From assembly GCA_022712735.1 (NCBI GenBank), contig JAFLKA010000006.1, positions 1 to 8,116 of the forward strand: a stretch of 8,116 nt of DNA. The letters run 5' to 3'. The number at the start of each line of letters is the position of its first letter. Positions within the stretch are counted from its first letter, which is position 1. Both the position numbers and the translations under genes were made by a program. This DNA is from Marinosulfonomonas sp. (GTDB lineage: Bacteria > Pseudomonadota > Alphaproteobacteria > Rhodobacterales > Rhodobacteraceae). The notes under the pieces are model-generated. The model was given only the letters and a program-made list of their open reading frames with translations, did not search any database and was not told the origin of the DNA. Shown here piece by piece: positions 6,135 to 8,116 of this stretch.

Positions 6135-6775
6135 AGGGTCTTTTCCTCATAGGGGCATAGATCATTAATAATACAGTTGGCACACACGGGTTTGCGCGCC
6201 TTACACACGTAACGGCCATGCAGGATCAGCCAGTGATGCGCGTGCTGTTGATAGCGTGCAGGGATGTTGTCTTCAATGGTGCGTTCCACCGCATCTACAT
6301 CTTTTCCCGGCGCAATACCGGTGCGGTTACCGATGCGGAAAATGTGGGTGTCGACAGCTTGGGCCGGTTGATGAAACCACATGTTCAAAACCACATTCGC
6401 GGTCTTGCGCCCGACCCCTGGCAAACTAACCAATGCAGCGCGTGAATCCGGTACAACCCCGTCAAAATCATCGACCAATATCTGGCTCATTTTAATGACA
6501 TTTTTGGCCTTCTGACGAAACAGACCGATGGTCTTGATATGCTCGATCAACCCCTCTTCACCCAGCTCCAGCATCTTGGCGGGCGTATCGGCCACCGCAA
6601 ACAAATCGCGCGTCGCCTTGTTCACCCCGACATCCGTCGCCTGTGCCGACAGCGCCACCGCCACCGTCAAGGTATAGGCGTTGGTATGGTGCAACTCGCC
6701 TTTGGGTTCCGGCTCCATCTGGTGAAACCGCTGAAACACCTCGACAATCGTCCGATAATTCATTTGTTTTTCCAT
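6131..6775 (-). CDS. nth: Endonuclease III (DNA glycosylase/AP lyase)
   Basis: A 214-residue base-excision-repair enzyme that removes oxidised pyrimidines and nicks at the abasic site. The helix-hairpin-helix is LPGVGRKTANVVLN (118-131), with catalytic lysine K124. The catalytic aspartate is D142 in AVDTHIFRIGNR. The [4Fe-4S] cluster ligands C191, C198, C201 and C207 fit C-x6-C-x2-C-x5-C. LSAQATDVGVNKAT (42-55) is also characteristic. Length matches the family. The first ATG (6775) aligns with how relatives start as I remember them, but it has no ribosome site. An ATG four codons in (6763) has GGA about 8 nt upstream. A GATATA box ends 6 nt before 6775, so a leaderless transcript is possible (speculative). 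It is the first gene of a two-gene unit with the PfkB kinase. Confidence 0.97.
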   Translation of the reverse strand: MEKQMNYRTIVEVFQRFHQMEPEPKGELHHTNAYTLTVAVALSAQATDVGVNKATRDLFAVADTPAKMLELGEEGLIEHIKTIGLFRQKAKNVIKMSQILVDDFDGVVPDSRAALVSLPGVGRKTANVVLNMWFHQPAQAVDTHIFRIGNRTGIAPGKDVDAVERTIEDNIPARYQQHAHHWLILHGRYVCKARKPVCANCIINDLCPYEEKTL

Positions 6776-6927
6776 GCGCTATATATCTGTAAATCACAGC
6801 AGATGAGCAAGCCCCCGAGGTGCAAAGAAATCGTCTCAAATCCGATGCGCATTTTTGTTCACCATTAATCCGCCCTTACACGGGCGTGTGCCACTGTCTG
6901 GTCAGATAAACATTTTCGGGATGTCGC
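6776..6927. promoter_or_regulatory. Divergent intergenic region between nth and Hint-domain gene
   Basis: This 152-nt gap must hold promoters for both genes. For nth, TTGCTC and GATATA separated by 17 nt (minus strand, 6811-6783) is a possible but weak pair. For the Hint gene I found no convincing pair. TTAA (6865-6868), 7 nt, TTAC (6876-6879) matches the CtrA full site TTAA-N7-TTAA at 7 of 8 positions, which chance could give several times in a window this size. It overlaps a small palindrome, CGCCC-N6-GGGCG (6871-6886). GGGA (6918-6921) is the probable ribosome site for 6928. Confidence 0.35.
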
Positions 6928-7971
6928 ATGGGCTATGCTTACTCAACAGATGCGCTGGTCTATGATAGCGCGACCAACAGCTGGTCGCTGCGCCCAGACT
7001 ATGATTTCACCGAACATCGCGTTGAAATCAGCATCACCGATAATGACGGCTATCTGGATGGCGATTTTAACAATGACGAGGTTGGCGATGATTCCAGCCA
7101 GACCGGCACTGTCACCGATATGGACGGGAACCTGATCGCCTCGGGGCAAATATATGACGAACTGTATTACAAAGTCCAAAGCCCCACGGGTGAAATGTCC
7201 TATATTGAGGTCATGGAAATTGACGGGGTTGTTGTCGGTTTCATTGTCACCACCCCGTTGGATCCGGGGGTCAGTTATACAGAAATCGATAGTGGCAATG
7301 TTCACACCACTGAAGATGGTGGCGAAACCCGCCTGCTCTATTCCGATCTGGCCAGCGTGCCCTGCTTTTGCCAAGGCACCACATTAATGACGGCCACGGG
7401 CGAACAACCCGTCGACTGGATCCGCTCCGGTGATCGCGTGTTAACCAAAGACCACGGTTTCCAACCTGTGCTATGGGCGGACCGCACCCTCATCAGTGCC
7501 AATAAACTGCAATCAACAGTCAGTTTACGCCCGATCAAAATCGCCGCGCATAGCATTGATAAGGAAACACCGGCACAGGATTTGCTGTTGTCCCCCGAAC
7601 ACCGCATCTTGCTAAAATCGCCACTGATCGAACTGCTGTTTGGTTGTGACGAGGTGTTCACCGCGATTAAAACCGTTACCAATGACGGTGATGTTGCCCA
7701 AACCCTGCCTGATCACGCCATTTCATATTACCACATCCTGTTTGCGCAACATGAAATCGTGCTGGCCGAAGGACTGTGGGTCGAAAGCTTTTTCCCCGGA
7801 AAAATGGCGCTTGCCGCCTTGCCCGCCAAAAAACAGGCGCAAATCCGCGGTCTGCTCGGGGCGCAAACCGACACCATGCAAACCGCACGGTTTTGTCTAA
7901 AACCAAGAGAGGCAGCGCTGCTCATGCCGCAGAACGCCCGCAACATCCGCCAACACCTCTCGGTTGCCTGA
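6928..7971 (+). CDS. Hint-domain protein (Hint_2 type) with acidic N-terminal region
   Basis: A 347-residue protein in two parts. Residues 1-144 are acidic and Asp/Gly-rich with beta-strand-like patterns (for example DNDGYLDGDFNNDE, 38-51), and I do not recognise a family. Residues 145-347 form a Hedgehog/intein-like Hint domain of the bacterial Hint_2 kind: PCFCQGT (145-151), VDWIRSGDRVLTKDHGFQPVLW (162-183), LSPEHRILL (221-229), YYHILFAQHEIVLAEGLWVESFFPG (267-291) and a conserved RFCLKPREAALL tail (321-332). C146 sits where the splicing or cleavage nucleophile is expected, and H225 is the block-B-like histidine. Autocleavage is possible but unproven. Many relatives are exported by type I secretion with RTX repeats; no GGxGxD repeats or N-terminal signal peptide are seen here. 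The start at 6928 has GGGA 6 nt upstream. No transporter or partner gene is adjacent. Confidence 0.88.
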   Translation: MGYAYSTDALVYDSATNSWSLRPDYDFTEHRVEISITDNDGYLDGDFNNDEVGDDSSQTGTVTDMDGNLIASGQIYDELYYKVQSPTGEMSYIEVMEIDGVVVGFIVTTPLDPGVSYTEIDSGNVHTTEDGGETRLLYSDLASVPCFCQGTTLMTATGEQPVDWIRSGDRVLTKDHGFQPVLWADRTLISANKLQSTVSLRPIKIAAHSIDKETPAQDLLLSPEHRILLKSPLIELLFGCDEVFTAIKTVTNDGDVAQTLPDHAISYYHILFAQHEIVLAEGLWVESFFPGKMALAALPAKKQAQIRGLLGAQTDTMQTARFCLKPREAALLMPQNARNIRQHLSVA

Positions 7972-8040
7972 CAACACCCGACAATAGCGCACCTTTCGGG
8001 TCGCATAGCACCCCACTCTGGCTTAGCGTTGAATCAGCCA

Positions 8041-8045
8041 AAGGA
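8041..8045 (+). promoter_or_regulatory. Ribosome binding site of the right-edge gene
   Basis: AAGGA lies 7 nt before the ATG at 8053, a strong match that supports 8053 over the in-frame ATG three codons later (8062). No clear promoter is seen in the 81-nt gap after the Hint gene, and no terminator with a T-run, so read-through from the Hint gene is possible. Confidence 0.6.
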
Positions 8046-8052
8046 TGTGCAA

Positions 8053-8116
8053 ATGCCCGATATGACCGACACCGCCTATCATTACGGCGTCATTAAACGC
8101 GCCATTGATGTGATTG
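8053..8116 (+). CDS. Start of a gene, possibly Ada/AraC-type methylated-DNA methyltransferase (partial)
   Basis: Only 21 codons are visible: MPDMTDTAYHYGVIKRAIDV plus one more. The YHYGVIKRAIDVI stretch resembles the N-terminus of Ada-like proteins in Rhodobacterales that join an AraC-type DNA-binding region to an O6-methylguanine-DNA methyltransferase. I base this on memory of such N-termini, and 21 residues cannot settle it. Another helix-turn-helix regulator would also fit. A strong ribosome site supports that this is a real gene start. The stop codon is outside the window. Confidence 0.45.
   Translation, partial: MPDMTDTAYHYGVIKRAIDVI

Noticed and set aside
7976..8004. Possible terminator after the Hint gene (ACCCGA...TCGGGT)
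   Set aside because: The stem is only 6 bp with a 14-nt loop and has no T-run on either side.

Overview
The window reads as ordinary chromosome of a Rhodobacterales (Roseobacter-clade) alphaproteobacterium. This is an inference from protein flavour, not a database result. The main clues are a Hint_2-type Hint-domain protein with the CFxxGT...SPEHRILL...YYHILF...ESFFPG layout typical of that order, a GT14-like glycosyltransferase with a long extra C-terminal half, a CHCC zinc-finger mini-protein related to NDUFS6, and an adenosine-kinase-like PfkB protein translationally coupled to endonuclease III. Base composition looks moderate (mid-50s % GC by eye). I see no tRNA, rRNA, IS element, CRISPR array or phage gene.

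Layout. Positions 1-3951 are a minus-strand series, read right to left: GT14-like glycosyltransferase (3951-2374), HIT-family protein (2364-1984, start region overlapping the upstream stop), a 58-residue zinc-finger protein (1918-1742), then polA (1638 to the window edge, first 546 codons only). A possible weak terminator at 1703-1723 separates the zinc-finger gene from polA. Positions 3952-4100 are an AT-rich divergent promoter region with a 24-bp imperfect palindrome. A cytosolic sulfotransferase runs rightward from it (4101-4925). Positions 4926-5135 lie between convergent genes and carry two near-identical 35-nt elements in inverted orientation, one right after each gene's stop, with a strong hairpin between them. 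Then come the minus-strand pair nth (6775-6131) and the PfkB/adenosine kinase gene (6134-5136), joined by an ATGA overlap. A second divergent intergenic region (6776-6927) leads rightward to the Hint-domain protein (6928-7971). At the right edge is the start of a gene that resembles the N-terminus of an Ada/AraC-type protein (8053 onward).

How the genes relate. polA and nth, and possibly the right-edge gene, are DNA-repair functions, but they sit in separate transcription units. The glycosyltransferase and sulfotransferase diverge from one promoter region and could act on the same surface glycan. The HIT, zinc-finger and PfkB proteins are housekeeping. I found no clear new multi-gene system. 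The most interesting signal is the paired 3' element at 4940-4974 and 5092-5126. Two of the three differences between its copies form a compensatory change in a small local hairpin, while they would disrupt pairing between the two copies.
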